Positions 35,985-45,327 are shown, numbered from the stretch's first letter. The stretch is DNA of 64,000 nucleotides from Orlajensenia flava (GCF_004801905.1 NZ_SSSN01000007.1:186001-250000), one strand, 5' to 3'. The notes: generated by a model not told the origin, from the sequence alone. Numbers and translations are program-made.

Positions 35985-37733
35985 TCACTCCTCCTCAGGG
36001 CCGAGATCTGGCGCGGATACGAATCGCACGGAGCGCGTGGTGAGCACATCCAGTTCAAGGACCGTGAGCGTATTTGCCCCTGCCACGGTCACCGGTCGGG
36101 GTACGTAGAGAGTGCGCTGCGGTCCGACCTGCCAGTACCTGCCTAGGAAGAACCCGTTCACCCAGGCGAAGCCCTTACCCAGGGTGGACGTGTCGAGGAT
36201 CAGATCGTCCGCCTGGTCGAGATCGAACTCCGCCTGAACGACGGCCGCTGCGTGCGGGAGGCCGCCGTCCAACGACCGAAGGGGTAGATCGGTGATCACG
36301 TCCAGATCGACGGGCGCAATGACCCACTGCTCGAGCGGCCGACCCCCCAGGAGGATCGGACCCATCAGTCCCTTTGCCTCCCCCAGGCGTGGCCCGTAGT
36401 TCACGCGCCCCTGGTCCTCGACGAGGATCTCGAGCCGGTTGCCGGGGGGCAGCAGCAGCGCGCGCTCGTACGAGCTGCGAGTGAGAATGCCGATGCGCCG
36501 CCCGTCGACACTCACCCATGCTCGGTCGCGTACCTCATCTATTTCGAGCACACTCTCGCCGCACCCGCTGATGTCTGCCGTGTAGACCGCGATGCCTCGA
36601 TAGTGACCGATGTCATCGAAGGTCGGCGGCCCGTCAGCACTCACCGTGGCCACGCCGTGAACTGGCAGTTCGTGCAGTGCCGCACCCTCCTCGAAGACGG
36701 CATCAAGCTCGACGGGCGATTGCACCGCCTCAAAATGGGGCTCCGGCACCGGAAAGTGCCGGGCTATGACCGTACGGAACGCCCAGTACTTGTCGGTCGG
36801 CCGGCCGAGCTCGTCCAGCGGGGCGTCGTAGTCGTACGTCGTCGCGATCGGCACGTACCGCCCCTTGTGGTTCGCGCCGTTCGTCAGCCCGAAGTTCGTG
36901 CCACCGTGGAACATGTAGATGTTGACGGATGCGCCGGCCGTCAGCAGCGCATCGAGCTCCGCGGCGGCCTCCGCAGCGCTCGTGGTGTGGTGGATGCCTC
37001 CCCAGTTGTCGAACCAGCCGTCCCAGAACTCGGCGCACATCAGGGGTCCCGACGGCTGGTGTGCTCGGAGGGTGCGCAGCCGCTCAGCAGCCTTCGATCC
37101 GAACGACGCGGTGCGGAGGATGTCGGGCAATCCCCCAGCGGTGAGCATCGCGTGCTGAGGCTGGTCGATCGTCGTGAACGGCACCGTGATGCCCTGTTCG
37201 CGGTGCAGATCCACCAGCCGGCGCAGGTACACCGCATCGTCGCCGTACGCGCCGTACTCGTTCTCGATCTGCATCAGGATGACCGGGCCGCCCACATCGA
37301 TCTGGCGCGGGCGGACGATGGCGATCACGCGCGTCAGGTAGTCCTCGACCGGATCGAGGTACGCCGGGTCGCTCGAGCGAAGCGCAATGTCGGGCCTGTG
37401 CGTGAGCCAGCCCGGCAGCCCGCCGTTGTCGAATTCCGCGCAGATGTATGGTCCGGGCCGCACGATCGCGTGCAAACCCTCAGCAGAGACGGTGTCGAGG
37501 AACGCGGCGAGATCGAGCCGACCGGTCACATCGAAGGTATCGGGGGTCGGCGCGTGTTGGTTCCACGCGACATAAGTCTCGATCGTGTTAAGCCCCATGA
37601 TCTTGGCGGCACGGATGCGCTCCGCCCACTGATCGGGGTGCACCCGGAAGTAGTGAAGCGCGCCCGAGAGGACACGGAACGGCTCCCCATCGAGCAGGAA
37701 GTCCTCGTCTCCAATGACAAATCGCGACGTCAC
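35985..37733 (-). CDS. Beta-galactosidase, GH35
   Basis: 582 residues from GTG 37733, where family alignment (VTSRFVIGDEDFLLDGEPFRVLSGALHYFRVHPDQW) begins; ATG 37772 would add 13 residues and cover a putative operator half-site. Acid/base is E159 in MQIENEYGAYG and nucleophile is E235 in MCAEFWDGWFDNWGG. C-terminal beta domains close with 'GKGFAWVNGFFLGRYWQVGPQRTLYVP', the GH35 jelly-roll signature. It lacks a signal peptide. First gene of the GH35-GH42 unit, divergent from the FAD oxidoreductase. Having both GH35 and GH42 suggests galactosides of different linkage. Confidence 0.95.
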   Translation of the reverse strand: MTSRFVIGDEDFLLDGEPFRVLSGALHYFRVHPDQWAERIRAAKIMGLNTIETYVAWNQHAPTPDTFDVTGRLDLAAFLDTVSAEGLHAIVRPGPYICAEFDNGGLPGWLTHRPDIALRSSDPAYLDPVEDYLTRVIAIVRPRQIDVGGPVILMQIENEYGAYGDDAVYLRRLVDLHREQGITVPFTTIDQPQHAMLTAGGLPDILRTASFGSKAAERLRTLRAHQPSGPLMCAEFWDGWFDNWGGIHHTTSAAEAAAELDALLTAGASVNIYMFHGGTNFGLTNGANHKGRYVPIATTYDYDAPLDELGRPTDKYWAFRTVIARHFPVPEPHFEAVQSPVELDAVFEEGAALHELPVHGVATVSADGPPTFDDIGHYRGIAVYTADISGCGESVLEIDEVRDRAWVSVDGRRIGILTRSSYERALLLPPGNRLEILVEDQGRVNYGPRLGEAKGLMGPILLGGRPLEQWVIAPVDLDVITDLPLRSLDGGLPHAAAVVQAEFDLDQADDLILDTSTLGKGFAWVNGFFLGRYWQVGPQRTLYVPRPVTVAGANTLTVLELDVLTTRSVRFVSAPDLGPEEE

Positions 37734-37737
37734 GAGT

Positions 37738-37793
37738 TGCAATTTCTTTTCAACACGCTTCGAGCGTAACATCGCGAGAGGAAATGATTTGCA
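37738..37793. promoter_or_regulatory. Putative operator region with two copies of an AAATAATTTGCA-type motif
   Basis: AAATGATTTGCA is at 37782-37793 on the plus strand. AAAGAAATTGCA is at 37749-37738 on the minus strand. Both match the copies at 44441-44490 in the promoter of the transport operon. They lie between the divergent GH35 and FAD oxidoreductase genes. The RpiR regulator in the same cluster is the likely binder; inference. Confidence 0.55.
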
Positions 37794-37828
37794 CGCAGGT
37801 GCGCCCTGCTGATCTAACGGAGGAACCA

Positions 37829-40108
37829 GTGCTGCACCCCGTGAATGTCGAGGTGGATGTCGCGGTCATCGGCGGTGGACTTGCCGGCGTGGCCGCCGCG
37901 ATCGCCGCCGCCCGCCGGGGCGCCACAGTGGCGCTCGTCGGCAACCGGCCCGTCCTCGGCGGGAATTCCAGTAGCGAGGTTCGCGTCTGGGTGTGTGGCG
38001 CGACGGCTCACGACGCGCAGAAGTACGCCCGCGAGACCGGCATCATGGGTGAGCTGTTCCTCGAGAACCAGTACCGCAACCCCGAGGGCAACCCGTATTT
38101 CTGGGACCAGGTCGTGCTCGACGCGGTGCGAGCGGAGCCCGGCATCCGTCTCTTCCTGAACACCGACGTGAGGGATGTTGAAGCTTCCGGCCCGGAACAC
38201 GCCCGCCACATCTCTGCCGTGACCGGGTGGCAGCTCGGCACCGAGAAGTCGTTCCGGTTCACGGCCGCCATGTTCCTGGACTGCACGGGCGACGGCACCG
38301 TCGGGGCTCTCGCAGGCGCACGGTATCGCGAGGGGCGTGAGGCGCGGTCGGAGTTCGGCGAGGAATGGGCGCCCGAGGTCGCGGACGGCGACATGCTCGG
38401 CTCGACCCTCCTCTTTTACACGAAAAACACCGGCGCCCCCGTCCGGTACGTTCCGCCGTCGATCGCGAAAGACATCTCCGCGACGCCGATCCTGGCGCAC
38501 CGACGCATTCAGGCAACCGACAACGGCTGCGACTACTGGTGGATCGAATGGGGTGGCACTCTTGACGCCGTTGCCGCCAACGAGGAGATCCGCGACGAGC
38601 TGTGGGCCGTGATCTACGGCATCTGGGACCACATCAAGAACTCGGGCGAGTACGACGCGGAGACGCTCACCCTCGAGTGGGTCGGGTCTGTGCCGGGCAA
38701 GCGGGAGTACCGCCGCTTCATCGGCGACCACACACTGACCCAGCATGACATCATGGCGCAAACCCGGTTCGACGATGCGATCGGCATCGGCGGCTGGTCG
38801 ATTGATCTGCATCCACCGGGAGGCATGTACGCGACCGAGCCCGGCTCGAAGCACCTGCACACCTCGGGGGTTTATCACATCCCGTTCCGCAGCCTCTATT
38901 CGGTGAATGTCGAGAACCTCCTCTTTGCGGGGCGCGACATCTCGGCCACGCACGTCGCCTTCGGCACGATCCGGGTGATGGGCACGTGCGCGGTGACAGG
39001 CGAGGCCGCCGGCGCTGGCGCGGCCCTGGCCGCACTTGCCGGGATCACCCCGCGGACGCTCGCGACCGATCGGCTAGACGAGCTGCGACGGTCGCTCCTG
39101 CGCGGGGATGCCGCGATGCTGGGCATCGAATGGGACGACCCGCGTGACCTTGCCCTGACGGCGCGCGTCACGGCATCCTCCACCCTCGAATCCCTCGACA
39201 CGGAGCCCGCCGAGGACGCCATTCTCCTTGATCTCTCGGGCCGAGACCTGGGCATTCATCTGCCAATCGACCCGCAACTGGACGCCGTCGAGGTGCTGCT
39301 CGAGAGTGACTCGACGACCGAGATCGACATAGAGCTGTGGAGCACCGGCCGCGGCGAGAACCACATTCCGGTGTGTCATCTCGACACCGTGCGTGTCGCG
39401 ATCCCGCATGGCCGCGAGTGGGCGCGGGCGGAGTTCACCCACGCACCCGAAGCGAGCGAAGACGTCGTTGTTGTGATTCGTCGCCGCGCCGGTGTGTCGG
39501 CCGTGGTCTCGGATACCCGCGCGCCGTACGGCGTGCTCGGTCTGCTTAGCCGCGCCCCGCACTTCACTGCACCGCAGAACGAGGCGTACCCGCAGACGAA
39601 CGCATGGTCAGCCGTCGAGCTGCGGCGCAAGAGCGTCGCGGTGCGCGTCGAGCCCGACACGCAGGCGTACCGTCCCTCGATGACCGTGGGCGGCTACGCC
39701 CGGCCGTTCCGCGGGCCGCAGCTGTGGTCCTCCGCGCCGCTCCACGGGGACGATTCCGAGCACATCGAGTTGCGCTGGGATCAGCCGCAGCGGGTCGGCG
39801 GCATCGAGCTGATCTTCAACGACGACGTCGACGAGGACCTCATCAATCTGCACCACCACCGCACGCCGTTCGAAGTCATGCCTGAGCTCGTGCGCGACTA
39901 TCGTCTGCAGTACGAATCAGACAGTGGATGGGTAGACGTCGTCGTCGACAGCGGTAACCGGCGCCGTCTCCGTCGCCACACGCTCAAGGTACCTGTCGAG
40001 ACAAGTGCGCTGCGCCTCGTCGTCGACGCGACCAACGGCGACGAACACGCGATGGTACACGGCGTGCGAGTGTTCGCTCCCGAACACGCCGGCTCGATCG
40101 TCAGCTGA
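37829..40108 (+). CDS. FAD-dependent oxidoreductase (FAD_oxidored type) with C-terminal beta-sandwich
   Basis: 759 residues from GTG 37829; ACGGAGG six bases upstream decides this start. N-terminal Rossmann motif 'VDVAVIGGGLAGVAAAIAAARRGATVALVGNRPVLGGNSSSEVRVWVCGA' and 'CTGDGTVGALAGARY' fit the FAD_oxidored family. 'NLLFAGRDISATHVAFGTIRVMGTCAVTGEAAGAGAALA' is the closing FAD-binding segment. Residues about 445-759 hold two discoidin-like beta domains ('LTARVTASSTLESLD', then 'EHIELRWDQPQRVGGIELIFNDDVDED'). No signal peptide. It converges with and overlaps the rpiR gene end by eight bases. A sugar-oxidising role is inferred from context. Confidence 0.85.
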   Translation: MLHPVNVEVDVAVIGGGLAGVAAAIAAARRGATVALVGNRPVLGGNSSSEVRVWVCGATAHDAQKYARETGIMGELFLENQYRNPEGNPYFWDQVVLDAVRAEPGIRLFLNTDVRDVEASGPEHARHISAVTGWQLGTEKSFRFTAAMFLDCTGDGTVGALAGARYREGREARSEFGEEWAPEVADGDMLGSTLLFYTKNTGAPVRYVPPSIAKDISATPILAHRRIQATDNGCDYWWIEWGGTLDAVAANEEIRDELWAVIYGIWDHIKNSGEYDAETLTLEWVGSVPGKREYRRFIGDHTLTQHDIMAQTRFDDAIGIGGWSIDLHPPGGMYATEPGSKHLHTSGVYHIPFRSLYSVNVENLLFAGRDISATHVAFGTIRVMGTCAVTGEAAGAGAALAALAGITPRTLATDRLDELRRSLLRGDAAMLGIEWDDPRDLALTARVTASSTLESLDTEPAEDAILLDLSGRDLGIHLPIDPQLDAVEVLLESDSTTEIDIELWSTGRGENHIPVCHLDTVRVAIPHGREWARAEFTHAPEASEDVVVVIRRRAGVSAVVSDTRAPYGVLGLLSRAPHFTAPQNEAYPQTNAWSAVELRRKSVAVRVEPDTQAYRPSMTVGGYARPFRGPQLWSSAPLHGDDSEHIELRWDQPQRVGGIELIFNDDVDEDLINLHHHRTPFEVMPELVRDYRLQYESDSGWVDVVVDSGNRRRLRRHTLKVPVETSALRLVVDATNGDEHAMVHGVRVFAPEHAGSIVS

Positions 40109-41015
40109 CCGCGCCCGGGTCGCGCGGCTGGTTGTACAGCAGATGCGCGGCACCGGTGCGCACGGCGGCAGGAACGCGCTGCGCGACAAGCACAAACAGC
40201 AGTGAAGTCACGAATGAGTCGCTGACCCGCCCGGCGAAGTAGTCGGTCCACGAGCCGCCGAGACGTGTTCCGGTGAAGACCGCGAGATCCGCCGCCTTGC
40301 CCAGGGTCGATTCGGGTTCGCCCGTGATCACGGCTGTTGTCGCGCCGCGGCCGCGCGCCACAGTGAAGAACCGCTGGGCGAGGTCGCTCTCCCCCGCGCG
40401 GCAGAGCACCAGCGCGACGTCGCCCGGCGCCATCAGGGCGCCCGCGACCTCGGATTCGTAGCCGACTTCGTGCAGCCAGCTGTGCACGCCCATGCGCATG
40501 AGCCGCATCTGCAGTTCCTGGGCCGACGGCAGATCTCCCCACTGCGCGAACAACGCCACGCGACGCGCCGCAACGATATGGTCGGCGAGCTGCTCAATGA
40601 GATCCAAGTCGAGTGATGACATCGAGCTGCGCATCGCCGCGAACTGCCGCGACGCGAGGACGCTGACGACCTGCTCGGCGGAGTCGGTCGGAGCGATCTC
40701 CGTGCCGATGTCGGTCTCCCAGCCCGCCTGCGTGCCGCGTCCGTTCTCTTCGGCGATCGCCGCGCGCAGGGAGGGGTATCCGCTGAAGCCGAGCCCCGTG
40801 GCCAGGCGCGTGATGGTCGCGGGCTGGGAGTTCGCACGTTCGGCCAGCGCCGTGATCGATGCCGAGCCGGCGAATCCCGGGTCGGTCAGGATCACTTCCG
40901 CGACAACGCGCTTGGCGCCGGAGAGCACCGGCAGGGCGTCGCGCAGAGTCTGCAGGGGGTCGGCCTGGGCGGCTTTCTCCATCCGGGTCGGCCTCCGTGT
41001 CACTTCGATCGTCAT
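40101..41015 (-). CDS. RpiR family (HTH_6 + SIS) transcriptional regulator
   Basis: 304 residues from ATG 41015. HTH_6 at about 25-100: 'VLSGAKRVVAEVILTDPGFAGSASITALAERANSQPATITRLATGLGFSGYPSLRAAIAEE'. SIS domain at about 140-270: 'ARRVALFAQWGDLPSAQELQMRLMRMG', 'PGDVALVLCRAGESDLAQRFFTVARGRGATTAVITG'. SIS domains bind phosphosugars. It is last gene of the transport operon and sits between the two putative operator regions, so it probably controls the whole sugar cluster. Confidence 0.93.
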   Translation of the reverse strand: MTIEVTRRPTRMEKAAQADPLQTLRDALPVLSGAKRVVAEVILTDPGFAGSASITALAERANSQPATITRLATGLGFSGYPSLRAAIAEENGRGTQAGWETDIGTEIAPTDSAEQVVSVLASRQFAAMRSSMSSLDLDLIEQLADHIVAARRVALFAQWGDLPSAQELQMRLMRMGVHSWLHEVGYESEVAGALMAPGDVALVLCRAGESDLAQRFFTVARGRGATTAVITGEPESTLGKAADLAVFTGTRLGGSWTDYFAGRVSDSFVTSLLFVLVAQRVPAAVRTGAAHLLYNQPRDPGAVS

Positions 41016-41054
41016 GCTGTCCTTCCGAGTCTATGGTCGGGGTGATGCGGCAAT

Positions 41055-41091
41055 GGGTCGACCGCCACCGAGTGTCGGTGGCGGTCGACCC
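41055..41091 (-). terminator. Strong intercistronic hairpin between solute-binding protein and rpiR genes
   Basis: Perfect 16-base stem: 41055-41070 pairs with 41076-41091 (GGGTCGACCGCCACCG and its complement), loop of five bases. It may end or attenuate transcription after the binding-protein gene, or stabilise its 3' end. Confidence 0.75.
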
Positions 41092-41118
41092 GCAGGGTCC
41101 TTGTGCCCGTTCAGAGCG

Positions 41119-42465
41119 CTACTTGTTGACCGAGAACCCCTGTTCCGTGCCGTACTCGCCGAGCGCGTCACCCCAGGACTGCAGCGCATCCGCCAGCGTC
41201 GCCTCACCGAGGTAGGCCTTGCCGACGTAATCGCCGAAGATCGTGCCGGCGTAGCTGTTGTAGGGCAGGAACTGCCACCCCGGCAGAGCGTCGGCCGCCG
41301 ACTGAGCGAAGATCTTGTTGATCTCCTGGCCACCGAAGTAATCGTTCTTCGCAGCCAAGAAGTCGGCCGACTCGAGGTCTTCCTTCATCGTCGGGAACTG
41401 TCCGGCCGCGATCCAGATCGCCCGGCCTTCGCCGGTCTCCATGTAGCGGAGGAACGCCGCGGCGGCTGCCTGCTTGGTGCTCTGCTTCGGGATGACGAAC
41501 CCGCCGCCACCGTTCATGGAGCTGGCCGTATCGCCCTTCGCCACGGTGGGCAGAGGTGCGACGCGCCATTGGCCGGCGCCGTCCTTGACTCCGGATGCGA
41601 GGGTTCCTGCAAACCACGCGCCCGTTGCGAGGGTCGCGATCTTTCCAGAGGCGAGGCCCTTGTACCATTCGTCGCTCCACGACGACACGGGTGCGAGCAA
41701 GTCTTCGTCGATCAGTTGCTGGTAGAAGTCGGCGAACGCGGTCGTGCCTTTGTCAGCGAGGTCGATGGTGATCTCGGAGCCGTTGGTCTGGAACGGCTGC
41801 CCACCGAACGCCCAGATCATACTCTGGGTGAAGCCGAAGTCGCCGGTGTCTGCGGCGATGTACGCCTCAGGATCGGCGGCGTGGATCTCGCGCGCGGCGT
41901 CGAGGTACTCATCCCAGGTCGTGGGGACCTCGACGCCGAGGTTGGTGAACACACTCTCGTTGTAGAACAGCGCCATCGGGCCGGAGTTGTGTGGGAGCTC
42001 GTACAGGCCGTCACCTACGTTGACCGCTGACCATGCGGCGGGAGTGAATTCGTCCTCGTATTTCTCGAACCCGAAAGTCTTCAGGTCGACGATCGAGTCC
42101 TCCAGCGCGAACTGTGGCACCACGTTGTATTCCATCGTGGCGATGTCGGGCGCGCCCTTGCCGGCCTTGATCGCGTTCTGCAGCTTCGTGTAGTGGTCGT
42201 TGCCGGTTCCGACGTTGACGACCTCGATCGAGATCTTGGGGTACTTCTTCTCGAACGCGTCCACGACCGCCTGCACGTTCGTCGACCAGCTCCACAGGGT
42301 GAGCTCTGCGGGCTCGTCGAGCACCGCGTCGAGGTCGACGTCGGGCGTGGGGGCCGCGGCCGGTCCGCCGGTGGCGCAACCGGACATTGCCGCTGCCGCG
42401 AGGGCTACTCCCGTGACTGCGGCGACGAGCCGCGTTGCTCGACGGCGAGGAGTGAGGTGCTTCAT
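41119..42465 (-). CDS. Carbohydrate ABC transporter solute-binding lipoprotein
   Basis: 448 residues from ATG 42465. The lipobox ends at Cys30 (AAMSGC) after a basic signal sequence. The extracellular-solute-binding family 1 pattern is clear: 'PAELTLWSWSTNVQAVVDAFEKKYPKISIEVVNVGTGNDHYTKLQNAIKAGKGAPDIATMEYNVVPQFA', 'AIWIAAGQFPTMKEDLESADFL'. It binds an oligosaccharide, likely a galactoside given the cluster. It follows the two permease genes. The rpiR gene follows after a strong hairpin, which may make its transcript more abundant. Confidence 0.94.
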   Translation of the reverse strand: MKHLTPRRRATRLVAAVTGVALAAAAMSGCATGGPAAAPTPDVDLDAVLDEPAELTLWSWSTNVQAVVDAFEKKYPKISIEVVNVGTGNDHYTKLQNAIKAGKGAPDIATMEYNVVPQFALEDSIVDLKTFGFEKYEDEFTPAAWSAVNVGDGLYELPHNSGPMALFYNESVFTNLGVEVPTTWDEYLDAAREIHAADPEAYIAADTGDFGFTQSMIWAFGGQPFQTNGSEITIDLADKGTTAFADFYQQLIDEDLLAPVSSWSDEWYKGLASGKIATLATGAWFAGTLASGVKDGAGQWRVAPLPTVAKGDTASSMNGGGGFVIPKQSTKQAAAAAFLRYMETGEGRAIWIAAGQFPTMKEDLESADFLAAKNDYFGGQEINKIFAQSAADALPGWQFLPYNSYAGTIFGDYVGKAYLGEATLADALQSWGDALGEYGTEQGFSVNK

Positions 42466-42510
42466 GTACTTGCCTTTCGGGATGGGATTGGTTCGAACGG
42501 GATGGGTCGG

Positions 42511-43458
42511 TCACGCCTTGACGGCACCGGCGGCGAGGCCGGCTTGCCAGAAGCGCTGGAGGAGGAGGAATGCGATGACGAGGGGCACGATCATGACCAG
42601 CGAGCCGGTGATGACGAGGTTGTAGATGATCTCGCCGCCCTGGGTCGTGGCCTGGTTGTTCCACTGGTTCAGGCCGACGGTGAGCGGATACCAGCGCGGG
42701 TCGTTGAGCATGATCAGCGGGAGGAAGTAGTTGTTCCACGAGCCGACGACCTCAAGGAGCAGCACCGAGACGACGCCGGGTCCCAGCATCCGAGAAGAGA
42801 TGCTGAAGAAGGTCCGCAACTCACCTGCGCCGTCCATGCGTGCCGCCTCGAGCAGTTCGGTCGGTACGGCGTCGCGGGCGTAGACCCACATCAGGAACAT
42901 GCCGAACGGGCTGATGAGCGAGGGCAGGATGACGGCCCATGGCGTGTTGGTGAGTCCGAGGTTGCTGAAGAGGAGAAAGGTCGGCACCGTCAGGGCGGTC
43001 GCGGGAATGGCGATCGCTCCGATGACCAGGGCCATCACGAGGCGTTTGCCGGTGAAATCGAACTTGGCGAGCCCGTAGCCGGCGAGGGTGGCCAGCAGGG
43101 TCGCTCCTCCGGCGCCGACGACCACGTACATCAGCGTGTTGAGCAGCCACTGGCCGTAGATGCCTCCGTCGTAGGTGAAGACGCCCACGAGGTTGTCCCA
43201 CAGCGAGAACGGCTGCGCGAACCAGAGGCCGAAGCTGGTGAACAGCGACTCCTGCGTCTTGGTCGATGAGACCACCAGCCACACGAGCGGCAGCAGCATG
43301 TAGGCAAGCACCAGGAACATCGATGCCGTCAGCCACCACGATCGCTGCGGGCGACGTGACGCAGGTCGCCGACCCCGGCGCCGAGAGCCGACGGTGGTCA
43401 AGGTGCGAGTAGCGGACTCCGCGTCACGAGCGAGAGTGTCATCGAAGGCGACGGCCAT
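42511..43458 (-). CDS. Carbohydrate ABC transporter permease (MalG type)
   Basis: 315 residues with a Ser/Arg-rich cytoplasmic N-terminus and six membrane segments. The ATPase-contact (EAA) loop reads 'LLEAARMDGAGELRTFFSISSRMLGPGVVSVLL'. It pairs with the upstream MalF-type permease, three bases apart. It ends 45 bases before the binding protein gene. No ATPase gene is nearby, so a shared MsiK/UgpC-like ATPase encoded elsewhere must energise the system, as is common in actinobacteria. Confidence 0.94.
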   Translation of the reverse strand: MAVAFDDTLARDAESATRTLTTVGSRRRGRRPASRRPQRSWWLTASMFLVLAYMLLPLVWLVVSSTKTQESLFTSFGLWFAQPFSLWDNLVGVFTYDGGIYGQWLLNTLMYVVVGAGGATLLATLAGYGLAKFDFTGKRLVMALVIGAIAIPATALTVPTFLLFSNLGLTNTPWAVILPSLISPFGMFLMWVYARDAVPTELLEAARMDGAGELRTFFSISSRMLGPGVVSVLLLEVVGSWNNYFLPLIMLNDPRWYPLTVGLNQWNNQATTQGGEIIYNLVITGSLVMIVPLVIAFLLLQRFWQAGLAAGAVKA

Positions 43459-43460
43459 GA

Positions 43461-44372
43461 TCAGCGCTCCCTCCTTGCGCCGATGAACTGCACGGCGTAG
43501 GCGGCGATCATCGTCAGCACGCCGACCACGATGGCGACGGTGGCGGCGGAGTTGTACTGGCCGCCGGCGAACGAAAGCGTGTAGGCGTACATGTTGGGCG
43601 TGAAGTCGCTCGTGATCACGTTGGGCGAGAGCGGCCGCAGGATGTTCGGTTCGTTGAAAAGCTGGAACGATCCGATGACCGAGAACATCACCGTGATGGT
43701 GATAGCCGGGCGCAGCGCCGGCAGCTTGATGCTGCGGATAACCCGGAAGGGCCCCGCCCCGTCGAGTTCGGCCGCCTCGTACAGATCGGTCGGAATCGTC
43801 TTCAACGCCGAGATATAGACCAGCATGTTGTAGCCGGTGAAGAGCCAGGTCGAGATGTTGCCGATCGCCAGCAGTACGAAGTCCGGCCCGAGCGGATCAG
43901 GCAGTGGGATTCCGAGGAACGAGCTGACATCGCCCACCAAGCCGAACCGGGGACCGTAGATATAGCCCCACATCAGGGCGGCAACCACGCCGGGAACCGC
44001 GTACGGCAGGAACACCATCAGTCGGAAGAACGGCGCCCAAGCCAAGCGGGCGCTGTCAATGGCCAGTGCGCAAAACAGCGCGAGGAGCAGCATGACCGGC
44101 ACCTGCACGGCCATGATCCGCATCACTCTGCCAATCGCCGACCAGAGCTGACCGTCGGTGAACGCGTCAACGAAGTTCGCGATGCCGACAAACGACACCC
44201 CGCCGATCAGGCGATCTTGGAAGAAGCTCAGCCAGATCGCGTAGACGAGCGGCGCGATCAGCACGAGCAGGAATATCGCGACGAACGGGCCGACGAACAC
44301 CCAGCCGACCTGCCCCCGTACTCCTCGCCGACCGCGGCCGGTGCGGCGGGATGGCGTCAACGTCGTCGTCAT
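43461..44372 (-). CDS. Carbohydrate ABC transporter permease (MalF type)
   Basis: 303 residues from ATG 44372, with GAGGAACC before it. Six membrane segments; EAA loop 'DLYEAAELDGAGPFRVIRSIKLPALRPAITITVMFS'. The N-terminal segment is 'GWVFVGPFVAIFLLVLIAPLVYAIWLSFF'. First gene of the operon permease-permease-binding protein-rpiR. Its upstream region holds two inverted copies of the AAATAATTTGCA-type motif. Confidence 0.94.
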   Translation of the reverse strand: MTTTLTPSRRTGRGRRGVRGQVGWVFVGPFVAIFLLVLIAPLVYAIWLSFFQDRLIGGVSFVGIANFVDAFTDGQLWSAIGRVMRIMAVQVPVMLLLALFCALAIDSARLAWAPFFRLMVFLPYAVPGVVAALMWGYIYGPRFGLVGDVSSFLGIPLPDPLGPDFVLLAIGNISTWLFTGYNMLVYISALKTIPTDLYEAAELDGAGPFRVIRSIKLPALRPAITITVMFSVIGSFQLFNEPNILRPLSPNVITSDFTPNMYAYTLSFAGGQYNSAATVAIVVGVLTMIAAYAVQFIGARRER

Positions 44373-44440
44373 GGTTCCTCGAGCTTCAAGAGCGCCGGTG
44401 AGGCGCTTAGGAGAGATTGCCATTCTCGACCCGTTTTGTC

Positions 44441-44490
44441 AAATAATTTGCAGATGAGAACTCCCTGTACGACTCCTGTGCAAATTCTTA
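44441..44490. promoter_or_regulatory. Putative operator of the transport operon (two inverted AAATAATTTGCA-type copies)
   Basis: AAATAATTTGCA is at 44441-44452 (plus). Its inverted partner TAAGAATTTGCA is at 44490-44479 (minus). They agree at ten of twelve bases and face each other across 26 bases, starting about 70 bases upstream of the first permease gene. Confidence 0.6.
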
Positions 44491-44700
44491 TGATGCAGTA
44501 GCCGGTGTCAGCACACGAGACCCCAATGGAACCGCCTCCGCTTCCCCAAGGCGATGTCCTCGATACGCCACGGGGCACTCCTCGACAACCGGAGGTGTTG
44601 ATACGGGCGCGGCATCCGTCATCTGACGACGTTCTGCGAGGTTCCGGCACACGCATGGGTCTGCCCGCCCCCCGACCGACGTGATCGCTACGCTGGTCGC

Positions 44701-45324
44701 GTGATCAGGCAGCGGACGCACCCCGCCGCAACCCAGGGGACCACCCGGCTCGAGGCGTTCACGGACGGCGTGTTCGCCATCGCCGCCACGCTGCTGGTGC
44801 TCGACCTCACCACCTACGCGCTCGGCTCCATCGACTCGGATGCCGAGATGTGGGCAGCCCTCGGGGGCATGTGGGAGCTTTTCGTCAACTTCGCGCTCAG
44901 CTTCCTGCTGCTGTGCCTTCTGTGGATGACCCACGTTCAGCAGTTCGAGCACATCGCCCGGGTGGATTCCGTGCTGATCTGGCTCAACAATGCGCGGCTC
45001 CTGTTCATCGTCCTGGTGCCGTTCGCCACCAGCCTGACGACGGAGTACTCGGAATGGGTCGCGGGCCGATTGTTGATGCCGGTGACGTTCTTCTTCGCGA
45101 TTCTGATCAGCTGGCTGCAGTGGATGTGGGCGGTCCGTCACCGCGACGTCATGCTGCCCGATCTCGCCGGAATCGATGCCCGGACGAACGGACGCCGCGC
45201 GCTGAGCGCTCTCCTGATCTCCGCGCTCGTTGTGCTGGTCGCGCCGTTCATCGGCTCGATCGCCTTCCTGCTCTTCTTCCTCGACGGTCCCCTAACCAGG
45301 CTTCTGCGCGGCCGGGGCGCCTGA
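44701..45324 (+). CDS. TMEM175/DUF1211 family membrane protein (potassium channel-like)
   Basis: 207 residues from GTG 44701. The first helix holds the family motif 'RLEAFTDGVFAIAATLLVLDL', which lines the pore in bacterial TMEM175 channels. Five or six more hydrophobic segments follow. Length is normal for the single-repeat bacterial form, which works as a tetramer. Ion selectivity cannot be told from sequence alone. It is divergent from the sugar transport operon. Confidence 0.88.
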   Translation: MIRQRTHPAATQGTTRLEAFTDGVFAIAATLLVLDLTTYALGSIDSDAEMWAALGGMWELFVNFALSFLLLCLLWMTHVQQFEHIARVDSVLIWLNNARLLFIVLVPFATSLTTEYSEWVAGRLLMPVTFFFAILISWLQWMWAVRHRDVMLPDLAGIDARTNGRRALSALLISALVVLVAPFIGSIAFLLFFLDGPLTRLLRGRGA

Positions 45325-45327
45325 CTC

